Of a stretch of DNA of 64,000 nt, positions 10,182 through 21,432 are shown in pieces. Source of the DNA: Fennellomyces sp. T-0311 (lineage: Eukaryota > Mucoromycota > Mucoromycetes > Mucorales > Lichtheimiaceae); contig JALLLT010000057.1 in the NCBI GenBank assembly GCA_025266875.1, positions 1 through 64,000 of the forward strand, given 5' to 3'. Position 1 is the first letter of the stretch. Each line of letters opens with the position of its first letter. Both the position numbers and the translations under genes were made by a program. The notes beneath the pieces are model-generated. The model had not been told where the DNA came from and searched no databases. It worked only from the letters and a program-made list of their open reading frames with translations.

Positions 10182-11617
10182 TTATTTGCCTAAGGCACCG
10201 TAGCGCGACCAGATATGCTCGATCAAATCGTTTTTGAGTTGATAGTGCATATCACTGTCCTTGATTGCTTTAAGACGAGCAACACGTTCTGCTGTAGCGG
10301 CATTATATTCGCGCGACGGGCTCTCGATGACAATGCCATACTTTTCTTGTATCTTCTTGACATATTTTTCATTGTCACCATCATCGTCATCGCTGTCATC
10401 GCTGTCGTTGCTACTTTTGTTGTTTTTGCGATCATCTTCGATGATCATGTTATGTAGAATGATGCAGGTCATCATAACCTTTTTAAGGTCCTGCTTCATC
10501 CAAAGCCTTGCTGGTTGCTTTACAATTGCAAAGCGGCCTTGCAACACACCAAAGGCACGTTCAATATCCTTTTGGAAGCTTTCTTGCATTGCCGCAAATC
10601 TCTATACAACATTCCATTACCTTTGATCAGAAACTAAATAAGTCTATACCCTCTTTAGCTATTTCTTACTCGATTCTTGGGTGACTGAGGCTCTGGAATA
10701 CTCTGCACCAAGGTTGCCCACTTCGGATAAATACCGTCGGCAAGGTAATATCCCATTTCGTACTGGTTGCCGTTGACGGTGTACTTGACAGTTGGTGCAG
10801 CACCATCAACAAGCTGGTCGAAAAGAGGCGAGCGGTACAACTGCGTGATATCATTGAAGGTGCCAGGAAGGCCAAAGTCTGCATGCCAGAACCAAAGGTC
10901 CTTCGATGCAACTGCTTCAAGAAGTACCGTCGCTGCTTGCTCTTTGCCAACATACAATCCATGCCATGCCTTGGGACAGTTCTTCCATTCCCAATGCATA
11001 CAGTCCAGTGACCCAAGCATTCCAGGAAAGCCGCGTTTTTCACCAGCCTTCATCAGCCTTGCTAAGTCGTGTTCATTTGGTGCACGGAGGTAGTGATCTT
11101 TGAATAACGCGATGATGGCATCACAGAAGCGTTTCAAAGATTCAATTGCCATGCTTTCGCTAATCTTCAGATAATCGTCAAGGGAATCTGCACTTGCTGC
11201 ATATGCCAGTTGACGAATGGCCGCGGTAACCTTGACATGGCTTGAGATACCAAGTTTGTTCGCAGCATTGTATGTCTGCACAAAGTACGAATCATACCCC
11301 TTGACTTCCTCCATGATACGCAGGAACGATTCGCGGCTCATCCGGAATCGACGTCGAAACTGATCATCAGTATACGTCCGTTCGTTCTTGTCCGCAAAAT
11401 AATCCTGGTATAATTGTTGGTGTGCCTTCTCATGATCGCGAGGAACTGTTCCCACACGACCAGGAATGGAGCCACCACGCATTTGCCTTTTGTGCTGCAG
11501 CTCTTCAACCTGCTCATCATATGCATGCATGCGACGCTTAAAGGCAATCATCCTAAGCTCTTCTTCTTCTTCTTCTTCGGCGATAAGACGTTGCAGTAAG
11601 TTGTTGGAAATTGACAT
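10182..11617 (-). CDS. PIF/Harbinger DDE transposase
   Basis: Exon 1 is 11617-10670 and exon 2 is 10601-10182; the 68-nt intron has GTAAGA and TATAG ends, and splicing gives KNRRFAAMQESFQKDIERAFG, the expected family context. The order is an acidic N-terminus, an HTH-like region (FRMSRESFLRIMEEV), then the DDE_Tnp_4 core with the first Asp in GSLDCMHWEWKNCP, the second in TFNDITQL or LADGIYP, and Glu in DIERAFGVLQGRF. About 455 residues, normal for the family. A HNMIIEDDR motif follows, also typical. No disabling change is seen. Confidence 0.93.
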
Positions 11618-11766
11618 TGATCAGAGTAAACAAAAGAGCAGGTACGTGATTCTTTATTTGCAGTTAAATTTACGGATACTGCTGGGAAAATGACAGGTCC
11701 ATAAAAAATTTTATCTAGTGGAGTTAAAAAGTGGAGATAATTTTACTGACACTGCTGGGGATGCTC

Positions 11767-12508
11767 TTAATGAGGTGTATTCTATCCAGTTCAATGACGG
11801 ATTCGTATGTATTAATAAAATTCGTATCCATGTGTTTATTTATATAGATGAAATTGATAGGACTACTCATTCGATGGCTACATCTGCATTCAACCACATA
11901 TGGAGTCAGTGGAAGACCATGACCTTATTGATATGATCATCGACAAGGTTCAATCCTGTGATCTCTATATCTATGTTTGTAAGAATGTAGCAGATCTAGG
12001 ATTGGAATTTGATATCTCGTTCACTGCATACTGTCATAGATCAAAGCAGGTACAAAATCAGCTAGACCATACACAAGTCCAATGTAGGAATGTTCAGCTT
12101 CCTCAGTTTAACTGCAAAGGTTGTGTGCATGAGACAATCAAATGGAACCCTGGATGTGTTAAGCTCAAAATCATGCATTGCGAGCATGAACGCATCGGCT
12201 CGGAAAGCGATACCATCTGTGTGCCGGTCCCTATGGAGGTACGAGATCACATTGCCTCAAGAACAGATGGTCATACCACCGCCCCGCAACTGTTTACTGA
12301 GATCACAAGGCAATTCATGGAGGCCGATGTTACGCCAATGCAAGTGTACTACTGGTGGAGTGAGTCTTTCAAGACAAACTACCGCTTAGATGACGATCAA
12401 ATGAGATCCACATGTTTGCTCATAGAAAGATATCGTCACAACAGTTACAATGAGATATGTGTAAAGTCATCTACTAGTAACAAGCTTAGTTTTTGCTTTT
12501 TAAGCTAG
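11767..12508 (+). pseudogene. Gene split by Harbinger, 3' part (MULE-like N-terminus?)
   Basis: After the target duplication the frame of the 8647 gene resumes (NEVYSIQFNDGF). A 56-nt intron (GTATGT at about 11806 to GATAG at about 11861) then leads in phase to DYSFDGYICIQPHMESVEDH and on to 12508. The later part has YCHRSKQVQ, FNCKGCVHETIKW and TPMQVYYWWSESF, text that resembles N-terminal DNA-binding regions of fungal Mutator-like transposases. No catalytic domain follows, so the gene is either truncated or something else. An AATAAA lies at about 12549. The function is unproven; it could be a host gene. Confidence 0.5.
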
Positions 12509-12565
12509 AAATAGGTGTAGATAGTATAAAGTTTCTTATCCAAGTATGAATAAATATTAGGTGTA

Positions 12566-12722
12566 CAGTGAACCCCCGCTTTTTCCTCCCCCAATTTTTC
12601 CTCTCCCTTGGTTTTTTCCCTGGGTTAATTATGCCATTCGCTCAATCATAGTGTTAATTTTCCCATCCTCGAAATTTTCCTGTTTGTCCCCTGCTTACTC
12701 TGAGGAAAAAAAACGAGGGATG
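12566..12722. repeat. MITE-like sequence with CAGTGAACCCCCGC end
   Basis: It begins CAGTGAACCCCCGCTTTTTCC after a TA and ends in GAGGAAAAAAAACGAGGG, an imperfect inverted copy of the start. The middle is pyrimidine-rich with repeated TTTTTCC. The same terminal motif occurs inverted at 25391-25415. The form suits a small pogo/Tc1-type non-autonomous element, but the right boundary is weak. Confidence 0.45.
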
Positions 12723-12983
12723 AATAAAACTATGTCTAAATGATCATAAGTATGCTTTGAAAGTGTGTATATTCCTTTATTTTCTAATAAAAAATGATGT
12801 ATTATACGACTGTGTCGTATGAGCGCGCCTAAATAGATCATCATGAAAGCTACGCAAGGCACCTGCTGTTGAGGATTGTCCTGGATGATCGATAATTTCA
12901 ATCACCGTTTCGGTCAGGCTTAGTTATTTCACGTAAACTCTGTGGGGAGATTGATTCTCACCATGGCAGAATTATGGGTAAAA

Positions 12984-13064
12984 ATAGGTGGATTTATGTT
13001 AAACTTGAATTTGGGTGAAATTGTGCTTTTCACCCAAATTCAAGTTTAACACAAATCCACCTAT
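12984..13064. repeat. Subterminal 37-bp hairpin
   Basis: Two 37-nt arms (12984-13020 and 13028-13064) pair at 36 of 37 positions around a 7-nt loop (TTGTGCT). It lies 25 bp inside the left end of CACTA-like element 1. The text ACCCAAA recurs near the right end (about 24680-24775), so it may be a transposase-binding array that has become palindromic. Confidence 0.85.
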
Positions 13065-13224
13065 ATCAATGGAATATAATCCAATTCAATCCATTTCGAT
13101 ATGGTCGTAGCCAGTTACTTTATTAGTGTATGATGTGGCATATCACTGTCCACCATCCACTATTTACTACCTATTGATTTACAATACGTTGTTATTTCTC
13201 TATTGATTCCTCATTTGCCAAGTT
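13065..13224. other. Non-coding, AT-rich, inside CACTA-like element 1
   Basis: No gene seen between the hairpin and the probable 3' end of the minus-strand partner gene. Likely subterminal region and 3' UTR. Confidence 0.4.
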
Positions 13225-14621
13225 GTTGTCATGGAACCCCACGTCTGCGACTGCCACCACGTCCGCGATTGCCAGCAACTCCTCGATCCTGCGCATTATT
13301 ATGTCCAGGGCTATCGCCACTTTCCTGCGGTCCCACTACAGCTACATTTTCCACAGATCTCGATCCATCAGTGATCCTATATTGGGGCGTTCGAGTACAT
13401 ATCTCCTACAATATTCAAACTTACCTTTTCGCGGCTGATCGTGTCATGCGCGCGTTAGTGATAGAAGCTTGCTTTTGGGCATCTGTGGTTCATATGACTG
13501 GTTCGCTGGATGCTTGCTCTGGTGAAGCACGTGACGTTCCTCTATATACAAATAAATGACTCAAGACACCGCGAAAATGAAGTGTCGACTTACGGTGCGC
13601 TGACAATCATGCTGCCAATCGGCTCAGGGGTTGTGATGTGCGAACTAGTACTTGCTTGTTGCTCCAATGCTCTTCTAGTACAAATGGATGTTAGGGCACT
13701 GTATATGCCAAACTGTCATAGGATATAACGTCTACATCGGTGTTGCAGCTGTTTCGTGAACTTCTGCGAAACTGGGACTCAGATTTTCGTCTGGCGTTTC
13801 GCTGGATACAATATTGAACGCATATTAGTTTCTGCCTACCAAAGTTAAGATAAGCTTACTCTTGGGTTGTGATCGCCGCTCCGTTGCATATGATCGCATT
13901 CTCACCAGCATAAGTACTCTCTTGGCGCAATAGTGCTCCTTCAGATCCCCTCTTATTGTTAGGACCGCCGTTTTGTACTGCAGTTCCAGGACGACGAGTG
14001 GCCCTGATGCTCTCATTTGTATCTGCATGTACTAACTCATCTCACCTACCTGTTTCCGAACTGATAAAAGTGCTTGTTATCCCAATGTTCAGAAAGAACG
14101 TGTGTCACACACCATTCTTGTTCACAACTAGGGAAGGGGACGCCTGTCTTGAGCTGTACAAGCCGGGAAAAGTCATCTACCACTGCATTCTTGGGATCGT
14201 CATCGATTGACGTCCAAGAGACTGCATACGTGGCTTCACCATTTCCAAGTTCTTTGGCGAGCTGCTTTACGACAATGTTTGCAAGGCTCTGAATCCTGCC
14301 CTCAACTGCTTCGATCTCCATTTCATCCATGTCGCGCAAAGACATGATAACACTTCGAATATGGCTTTTGGTGGGTGTGAGCATGTAACGTTTATTGTTT
14401 GGACCAGTGCGACGTGGGCAGTAGATGATTGTACTTGGCATTGATCTACAAACTGGATTGACAGGCACTGCATGAGGATGACCTGCGATCTGACCAGCTG
14501 CTTGCTGTGACTGATCAATAGGCTGAACAGGCGTGGGTTGCTCTGGCTGATTAACTGACTGAATTGCCTGTAGCTGGGTGTTCTGCCGGACGTTGTTAGG
14601 AACAGGATTTTGTTCTGACAT
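13225..14621 (-). CDS. CACTA-like element 1 partner gene (TnpA-like role inferred)
   Basis: The start is ATG at 14619-14621 (MSEQNPVPNNVRQNTQLQAI), a Gln/Pro-rich N-terminus. Residues 65-190 form a helical domain (SHIRSVIMSLRDMDEMEIEAVEG) ending in CEQEWCVTHVLSEHWDN. The product of 30069 has the comparable text CDKDWITRCLLSTKWNN, so the two are homologous. Further exons are likely: 14000-13860 (ATRRPGTAVQNGGPNNKRGSE, ending at a GTAAGC donor) and about 13370-13230, a Gly/Arg-rich tail (GNRGRGGSRRRG). Exon borders are approximate. It is divergent from 14679 with 57 bp between start codons. DNA binding is inference from the RGG tail and from two-gene CACTA biology. Confidence 0.6.
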
Positions 14622-14678
14622 GGTGAATGGAAAAAGAGGTCGCATACGAGCAGCTCAACTTCAAAAATTATTAAAATT

Positions 14679-15133
14679 ATGCAAGCCAGAACATTGAGTC
14701 TTCCTTCTTCACACGTCCCTATGAAAGAGTGCCAGATCTGTAATGGACACATTACCAATGCGAATTACGAAAAACATGTCACCTATTGTTATGAGAAAAC
14801 TCGTCGGCAGCTAGATGAGAGGAGAAAATTGGCTATGCAACAGCTTGCTCTTGCCCACAGGTATGCTTGCTAATACTTCCCCATGCATGTATATAGACTT
14901 GGTCCCCTTACCCTAACAGTGGAACTTCTGTGCAAGCTTCATACAAAAGCGAGCATTTCGAACCTCATAATCGATCTGTTGAGAGTCGCCAAGCTTGCAC
15001 GGCGAGCTCCTCTGACACAAGAACCGCAATGCAGCAACCGAGTACGAATTACAGCACTACCAAATTACATGACCATGGAGAGGAAGCACATGCATACCAG
15101 AATAATAATCATCCCAGAGTGCTAAAAAAGTAG
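14679..15133 (+). pseudogene. CACTA-like element 1 transposase, 5' exons
   Basis: ATG 14679 (or the internal Met at 14721, MKECQICNGHI) starts an exon with a CxxC...HxxxC zinc finger (CQICNG, YEKHVTYC), the same head as at 29951 and 6015. A GTATGC donor at about 14861 and an acceptor before the text SYKSEHFEPHNRSVE give a second exon that stays open to NNNHPRV, near 15121. A stop follows at 15131. The body of the same protein resumes at about 21433, so the coding sequence is interrupted by the Plavaka-type element. Confidence 0.65.
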
Positions 15134-15134
15134 G

Positions 15135-15559
15135 AGTGTATTGCAGTTGTAATATGATACGTTTAAAGGACTCGAGGACATTTTAAAGAACATTAAGCAT
15201 ATAGAGAAGACTGGAAGACAAAAGATATGCCTTCTTCGCCTTGTAGCGATACGCTGGCTTCCTGGAAGCATTACAGCAACTTGTAGGCTGCTATAATTAC
15301 CCCTTGGAAGCCTTGCAGTGCCTTGCGTGGTAACACATTAGATCCTTGAAAGCTTTCTAACACCTTGAAGGCCCTTCGTTAGCCTTTGTCGCATTTCACA
15401 CTTAAAGCCATAGTAATAAACTAAATGTATGTATGTTGGTAACGGATATTGTCCGTATGGCAAACTATCTGGCTTCTCCTTTATTGATAGTGGCCTCTAC
15501 TCTACATACATTTACTTTTTGATGGTTGTTTCTCTTGACTATATCTTATTGCACAGGAT
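15135..15559. repeat. Subterminal repeat region of the Plavaka-type element
   Basis: No gene. Between 15240 and 15390 a degenerate motif of the form CCTTG-AAGC(C/T)TT recurs five or six times with 20-35 bp spacing (e.g. CCCTTGGAAGCC, TCCTTGAAAGC, ACCTTGAAGGCC). Such arrays near an end are typical transposase-binding regions. Function is inference. Confidence 0.5.
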
Positions 15560-18500
15560 TTAATCCTGCTGTTCTACCATACCGTTCCACCAGATCCCTT
15601 CGTCATCTTCCAACATCGGCAAATTTGTATTTCCCAGTGACCAGAGTCTTGGGCTAATGTCGTGATTAATAAGATATTGTTCATACGGCCCTTCCGATTC
15701 AACACCGTTCAGAGCTGTGGAGAAATCAGGAACGACGTGTATTGCATGTGCGATCATGGATACTGGTTTTACGGAAAGTCCTTCAAAGCTGATAGAATCT
15801 GTCGGCGTGATAATTGGCTGTAGGCCGCTTGCATGAGGGAGGCTGCTGCGCTCATATAGACGGATCAAGCAAAGATCTTCATTTTTCTTGACACCATCGC
15901 CATTGATACTTTCAATAGTGTAAAAGAGCAGTACCTGGCCGACGTTGCTGATTCCATTCAGCAGCGTATTGCTGCTTTTTCGGAGCAGAACGAAATCATA
16001 ACGGGTTGCTCCATAGAAATTTGGACTTGCGCGTACAGTGTCATACACAATGTCGCCATCAATGTCCTTGCCAACGATTGAGAGCTTTCCAGATGTTCGA
16101 ACCTATAACACCGTAAGAAGACCTATCTGCATTAGCAATGTACAGTCACTCTTACCTTACTAGAGAATCGTGGATACTTTTTCAGTTGTTTGGGATAATT
16201 ATTTCCAAGGCAGTAGTCAAGATAAGTTCTGGTGAGCGTTTCCAGAGACTTGTACGTTGGGTCTTTTAGCAGTATTTGTTGCAGAGGGAGAAACAAACCG
16301 TTGTCCGAATGTGATTCAAGTGTAAATGATGGTAAATTTGTGTTGTTGTCAATACGTGCTTTGTCTGCCATCCACAACGTTGTACATTCCTCCCAATATT
16401 GGTCGCTCAACAAGTCTCGGTAGTAAATGTAAGACCCTAGCTATTGTTAAAAGATATATTAACTTGCTAAATATATAGTGTTGTCTTATATAAACATACT
16501 TGTTCCACAAACTTTTCACTTGCATAATTAACACGTTCGGCAGGTTTCTTAGCGTCAGTTCGATGCTGTCTCTCTGAATGGTTTGTGCTATAATTTCCGA
16601 TCACTCCGTATTTTCGGATGTCCGAGCTGTACTTCCAAAGGGCGTGTAATTTCGGAAATTGCAAATTGCTCTAAAGGTTTAATGAGAAGCAACTTCCATG
16701 CTACAATGTATGGCTTACTGGAGACCATTGTTCAAATATTGCGTTGTATCGACTGAACAGAAGAAGTGACTGGTCCATTTCTGCAAGTGTCCGTTCTGAA
16801 TGTTCTTTTGCAACGGCTTGCTGAAAAAAATCGATGAAATGCCGAATTGCAATGGCCATTTGTAGTGGAATAAGATCGTGAACACAGGAGAGAAAAATCT
16901 AATAATTTGTAATGTCGTTCAGGTCTTTGTTGGATGTGGTAAAAGGTGTTCTCTTACCGCCATATGGGATTTAAGCTCGCTGAAAGTTGGATTCTTGAGA
17001 AAGCTTATCATGTAGCCAGATTTGAAAGCGTGTAGTCCAGGAAATGGGGATAAGAAAGATGCCCTGAAAATTAAAGTTAGGGTCTGGCAAGGAAGTAGGA
17101 GACTGTCTGTTACCTTTGGTTTATTTGCTTTATCACCAACGAACCACCATTTTGAGATAGCAGCATACGCTCTATACATTGAACAAGGTGTTTGTATATA
17201 CCTCCTAGTTGATGTAAGTCATCAACAGATAAAGCTTTGTAGATATCAAACAAAGGCATATCCCAAAATGCGTTCTATAAACGTTTATTAGCAAAAGCTG
17301 TACCGCAAGCGCACGACAGTTGACGTATTTTAGCTACCTTCACCATATGTGTGGAATTATCCTTGAGTACTTTGGCCATTTTCTGTTTTTCTCCTTGAAG
17401 CTGATAAGATTTTGCAATCTCATATATTGATTTCATATACGTCTCAGTTCGCTGGATACTGCTTGCATTGTCTCCATCGCCTGGCCAATCGTACGGTGCG
17501 TGAAACAAACATGTTGGAACGAGACATCGAGGACATGTGTATGTACTGGTACCGCTTCTCACAATAGATAATAGCCTTCTAAGTTTTTAAATAACACTTC
17601 AGTGGTTGAATGATAGTATGAAAGTTATCAAGTAAACGTACTGCTCAGGAAGATCTGCCATATAGCAGGCCAGTGCTGGCACGCAACGATACATTAGCCC
17701 TTCGGGTCCTTTCAATTCATATGCTGGGACACTGAATGGGCTTATGTGAGGGACAATACCATGACTATAGCATGTAGCGTACCTTCCATCCTCACTTTTG
17801 AAATATGCCAAGATCTTTTTAAGACAATGATGAATAACCGCATGCTTGGCAGCCACAAACCATGATGGAGCCGTTGCTGTAGGTCCATTCCAGTCGATAC
17901 ATGGCAAAAAAGCGAGAACTCGACGTGCATTATTCTTTAGCTTCTCCCGTGTAGATGCTGGTATATTTCCTTATGTATGATTGAGTGTTAGCTGTATCAT
18001 ATTAGTACTACAGAATCATTCATTCGTACCGAGCGTTAAGTAAACTGGCCAGGCCTTATGTCGGAAGTTGCCTGAAACAACCGTCTGATCAGATGCAAGG
18101 ATAATCGAAAGAACGACATAGTGATCAGGAAGTTGATTCTATCTCAAATCTCCACGTCAATCGATTTTTAATATTAGCATATCATCAAACCTGTAGATCT
18201 TCCCACCATGTTCCAGAATCGACATCTCCATATACCCTTGTCCCACCCCGGTTCCACTGACGTGCACTCAGAATCATCTCCTTCGAGAATGCTGGATGTG
18301 AAAATAAGTGCTGGCAGAGGTCGACTATATTCCTGTAGCCAAGGGTAAGGGAATGCACTGCCTCGCGAAAGGTTGCTTCGTGTTCGTATGGAAAATCCTC
18401 TATTTGACCTAAATCAAGATCGTAATATTCGAACGGCTATGGGTGTATCAATAATATGTTACGAACCAATTGCAGTGTAGATCTTACAATTGTCGCACAA

Positions 18501-19179
18501 GGATCGGCATCAGAATTCAGGATTTGCTTCATCTTACCCATTGTGTTCACTTGAAGCATAATATGCTGCGTACTAGCATGGCCTTCGTCAAAAGCCTGTT
18601 GTACGATTTTCGCGATCCTAAACGTCCATTTATAATAAGCACGATTTGTTCATACCAATGGGTAATAAATCCTTACTGAGCATATTCCGCGGTTGAAAGC
18701 CCATGATCTAGTGCATAAACGGCTAGATCTTTGCCCGTTGTACATAGAGACCTCTTGATAACTCTCCTTTCGCTGGCCCCCACAATAGCCTCTGTACTTC
18801 ATTAATATAATCTAATGACCGCGCGAATAACGCGTTATACTCACGTTCGAACGTAGTCCTTTGGTAATTTTTCTCAATCGGCACTTGGGCAGATTGATCT
18901 GGCTCTTCATCGTAATCCGTATAATCACATTCCATATATTGTGGAAAGCTAGCTGAATCTGCTTGTGGCTGTGCAGAGTCGCATTAATTTGATTAAAGAT
19001 AAGACCTCAGAAGCGCGTACCCCTGGTATGGTAGGTTGTGTTGACGCTGGACTAATATTCCCGTACGATATAGGTAATGGTGCTGCAGAATGCATCGCTG
19101 TTATATGCTGATCCAAAGCAAAGCTACTCTTGAATAGTCCACGATTGTTGCATTCTGGGTATGGACATTTCTCTGTCAT
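15560..19179 (-). CDS. Plavaka-type transposase (intron-rich)
   Basis: ATG at 19177-19179 opens with a C2H2 finger (CPYPECNNRGLFKSSFALDQ, then HITAMH). Exons continue leftward through an acidic linker (18723-18935), a core around 18400-17600 and C-terminal exons to the TAA at 15560-15562. The core matches the Plavaka pattern: a SDQT-like Asp followed by text encoding the AWPVYLTLG-type strand (about 18030-18100), LPCIDWNGPTATAPSW, AKHAVIHHCLKKILAYF, then ACYMADLPEQ and the zinc-binding CPRC...H (TYTCPRCLVPTCLFHAP). Splice borders were not all resolved; no fatal lesion is obvious. In this group the protein excises and inserts the element in the nucleus. Confidence 0.8.
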
Positions 19180-19266
19180 GGTGCGCGTGTGAAAAAGAAC
19201 ACAATTTCTATTTTCAAATTTGACGCGCAGCGTGTGCTCACATAGAACTTTGTCTTCGCCGCAGCA

Positions 19267-21153
19267 ATGGCAAAACAAATGGTAACGCAGATCGCCCTCA
19301 TTAATCTTTAACACATTAATTGTTCTTGTAATAGAAAAGAACTCCTGGGGGTGGTCGTGGAGGTGGTCGTGAGAGCAGCCGCAATTCTTCTTATTCATCA
19401 GTCTCCAATATGCGATCCACAGACCAACGGTTAGTATCGTTTGCCAGCGCAATGTGTATCCTTCCTTTAATAACAGTATAGAAGAGTCACTCGAAGCTCT
19501 GTTCTTTTTCAACCTTACGATGCTGAAACAAATCAAGGCCGATCTACTCCGCAGCACCCCATTCAACGCACACCGACATCACGACCAACAGTGAACGCAG
19601 GATCGCCTTCTCAAGAAGGGAATGCTCGAACACAAACACCGATTCCAACTCATAGTATGCTTTCACTCGGTCCTCTGCGCTCAGCATCAACAAGTTCGTT
19701 GGCAATCGGTGCTCCGTCTCCACCCATGAATCCAATCGTAACATCAGCACCAGCCATATCCGCGCCTGTCAGCATAGATGTACCTCCTCCACGTACATCC
19801 CTGCCTAGTATATTGTCACATGATCTGTATCATTATCCACAGAATCATTCAGCACAGCAGTCAACGCCAGACAGCACTTCCGGCTTCACAGGGAATATAA
19901 CTACAAATGACGTAGTTGAAGGAAGATATATAGATGACGAAGAACGCCAAGTCGATGTAGATCGAGACGAACAGAATGGGGATGATGATGATTATAATAT
20001 TATCGATGACTATGATCTAATGCATACGCACCGAAAGTTAGTAAGATTTTAGCTTTATAAAGAGTTTGTGATGACTTACTAGTATGGTATTTGTTTTAAG
20101 TAGCCAAACAGCAACGCATGAAACGTTTACTATCGCTTCGCGGAACATACAGAGGTAATTGACCTTCATGATCCAGTATATGATAGCTAAAGTTACACAT
20201 AGGGTCGACCTCGATATTCGCGAAGCCACTGACCCAGATTTGATTCAATACTTTGAAAAAATCAGACGTCATGTATATCTACACAGTGCATTTCCGGATG
20301 TCAGACAAGGACACGAACTTTCAACGAGGTTTAGTCGCGAGATTGATGGAGTTACGCCAGAAGATCAGCGTCGTTTTATTATACCAGATGATATTCGGAA
20401 GCTTGTACGCGCTGGTGATTTATTTTTAAGCGCTACTAAATAGCAAGAAATACTCTTTTAGGTTCGCACCAAAGCAAGTGATTTTCGGATTTCTGCTCAC
20501 AGCGGCATGAAAGACGTCTTGTTAAGGTATGAGTTTGATCCAAGACCATTGCCAAGAAATTGTAAAACCAGAGGAAGAGCTCAATACCGATACCTTTTGG
20601 ATGGATCACGGTAAATGCAGTGTATGCAACAGGTGGGAAACGATTGACTGGGATAGTAGATTTGCACGAGAGGGCTCGGTGTCGACCGGTGCTTTGCTGC
20701 AGAACAGATCGATTGGAGAATGCTTGTACCTGTTGATGTACAACACCAACGGTGGTGCCGCCCGGCTAAGTCCTCCCCCTGAAGAGATCACACGAGAGTT
20801 TATTGCATTAGCATATGTCATGGTATCTGACTAACGTATATTGGCGCGATAAGATTAACAAGATAATGTAGATGTTTTATCGCATGGTACTCATGTATGG
20901 CTTCCAATCTGTGCGCCCAGAATGGCAGAACCAGTTTAGCGAGGGCTCCCACTGGCATAAGACGTACGATCGCATTATACAAGGTTATGGGATGGGCGAG
21001 GACGATTTGGTGGACTGGGAAGCAGTGATTGAATTTCAAAGCAGCATAATTCAAGGAATGCATAGCCGAGATGGCAGTCAACATGCAACAAGTAACCCAG
21101 AGGCCTTCTTTCAAGCATTGTACCCCGATGGTGTTGACTTCGATGATAATTAA
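19267..21153 (+). CDS. Plavaka element partner gene (RGG/Ser-Pro-rich, unknown)
   Basis: The model begins at ATG 19267-19269 with a five-codon exon, then exon 19335-19429 (KRTPGGGRGGGRESSRNS), then exon 3 from 19482 after a TATAG acceptor. The phase fits and gives RRVTRSSVLFQPYDAETNQG and on to HTHRK near 20036. Later exons hold an acidic tract (YIDDEERQVDVDRDEQNGDD), a helical domain (20180-20430), a CSVCNRWETIDWDSRF segment (20529-20834) and a last exon ending FFQALYPDGVDFDDN at 21153. Starts of the two divergent genes are 87 bp apart. No known family was recognised; the Arg/Gly start suggests nucleic-acid binding. Confidence 0.65.
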
Positions 21154-21432
21154 CGTAGCAACACGACGCATATAGCATTGCAATCGGTCAATAAAGCATA
21201 TCTGATTATTCTAGTGTACTGAAGCAGCTGCATCAGCGAAAATAGCCATAATATAAACCATGGGGCTCATAAAAAAAATACATCGCTGCTCCAAATTCCC
21301 TATTATAGTAACGTTCCGAGGATCTGAAAGGCGCTCGAAGGCACCTTACATTTCCTCCTAAGGTACTCTGAGGATATGGTTTCCACTGCAACTCCGGGGG
21401 TTTTTCTTCTTGTATTTTACACCTTGTAGGGC

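Larger units (their letters stand above)
8876..11766. mobile_element. PIF/Harbinger DNA transposon, complete (2891 bp)
   Basis: The ends are an almost perfect terminal inverted repeat, GAGCATCCCCAGCAGTGTC at 8876-8894 and its complement at 11748-11766. A second CCCAGCAGT(G/A)TCC motif lies in inverted orientation at each subterminus (about 8926-8939 and 11673-11686). The flanking 3-bp duplication is TTA (8873-8875, 11767-11769), the family's usual TWA target. It carries both Harbinger genes in convergent arrangement, a Myb/NAM-type DNA-binding protein (+) and a DDE transposase (-), both with intact frames after splicing. It may be active. Confidence 0.96.
15135..21430. mobile_element. Nested Plavaka-type DNA transposon (boundaries approximate)
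   Basis: The segment lies between the 5' exons (to about 15130) and the body exons (from about 21433) of the CACTA-like transposase. It contains its own divergent gene pair, 19179(-)/19267(+). I could not fix exact terminal repeats or a target duplication. Candidate subterminal repeats are the CCTTG(A/G)AAGC-like motifs repeated at 15270-15385, with related text (CTCGAAGGCACCTTAC) near 21330-21350. A TGCT occurs at both suspected edges (about 15118 and 21456), which is weak. Confidence 0.55.
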
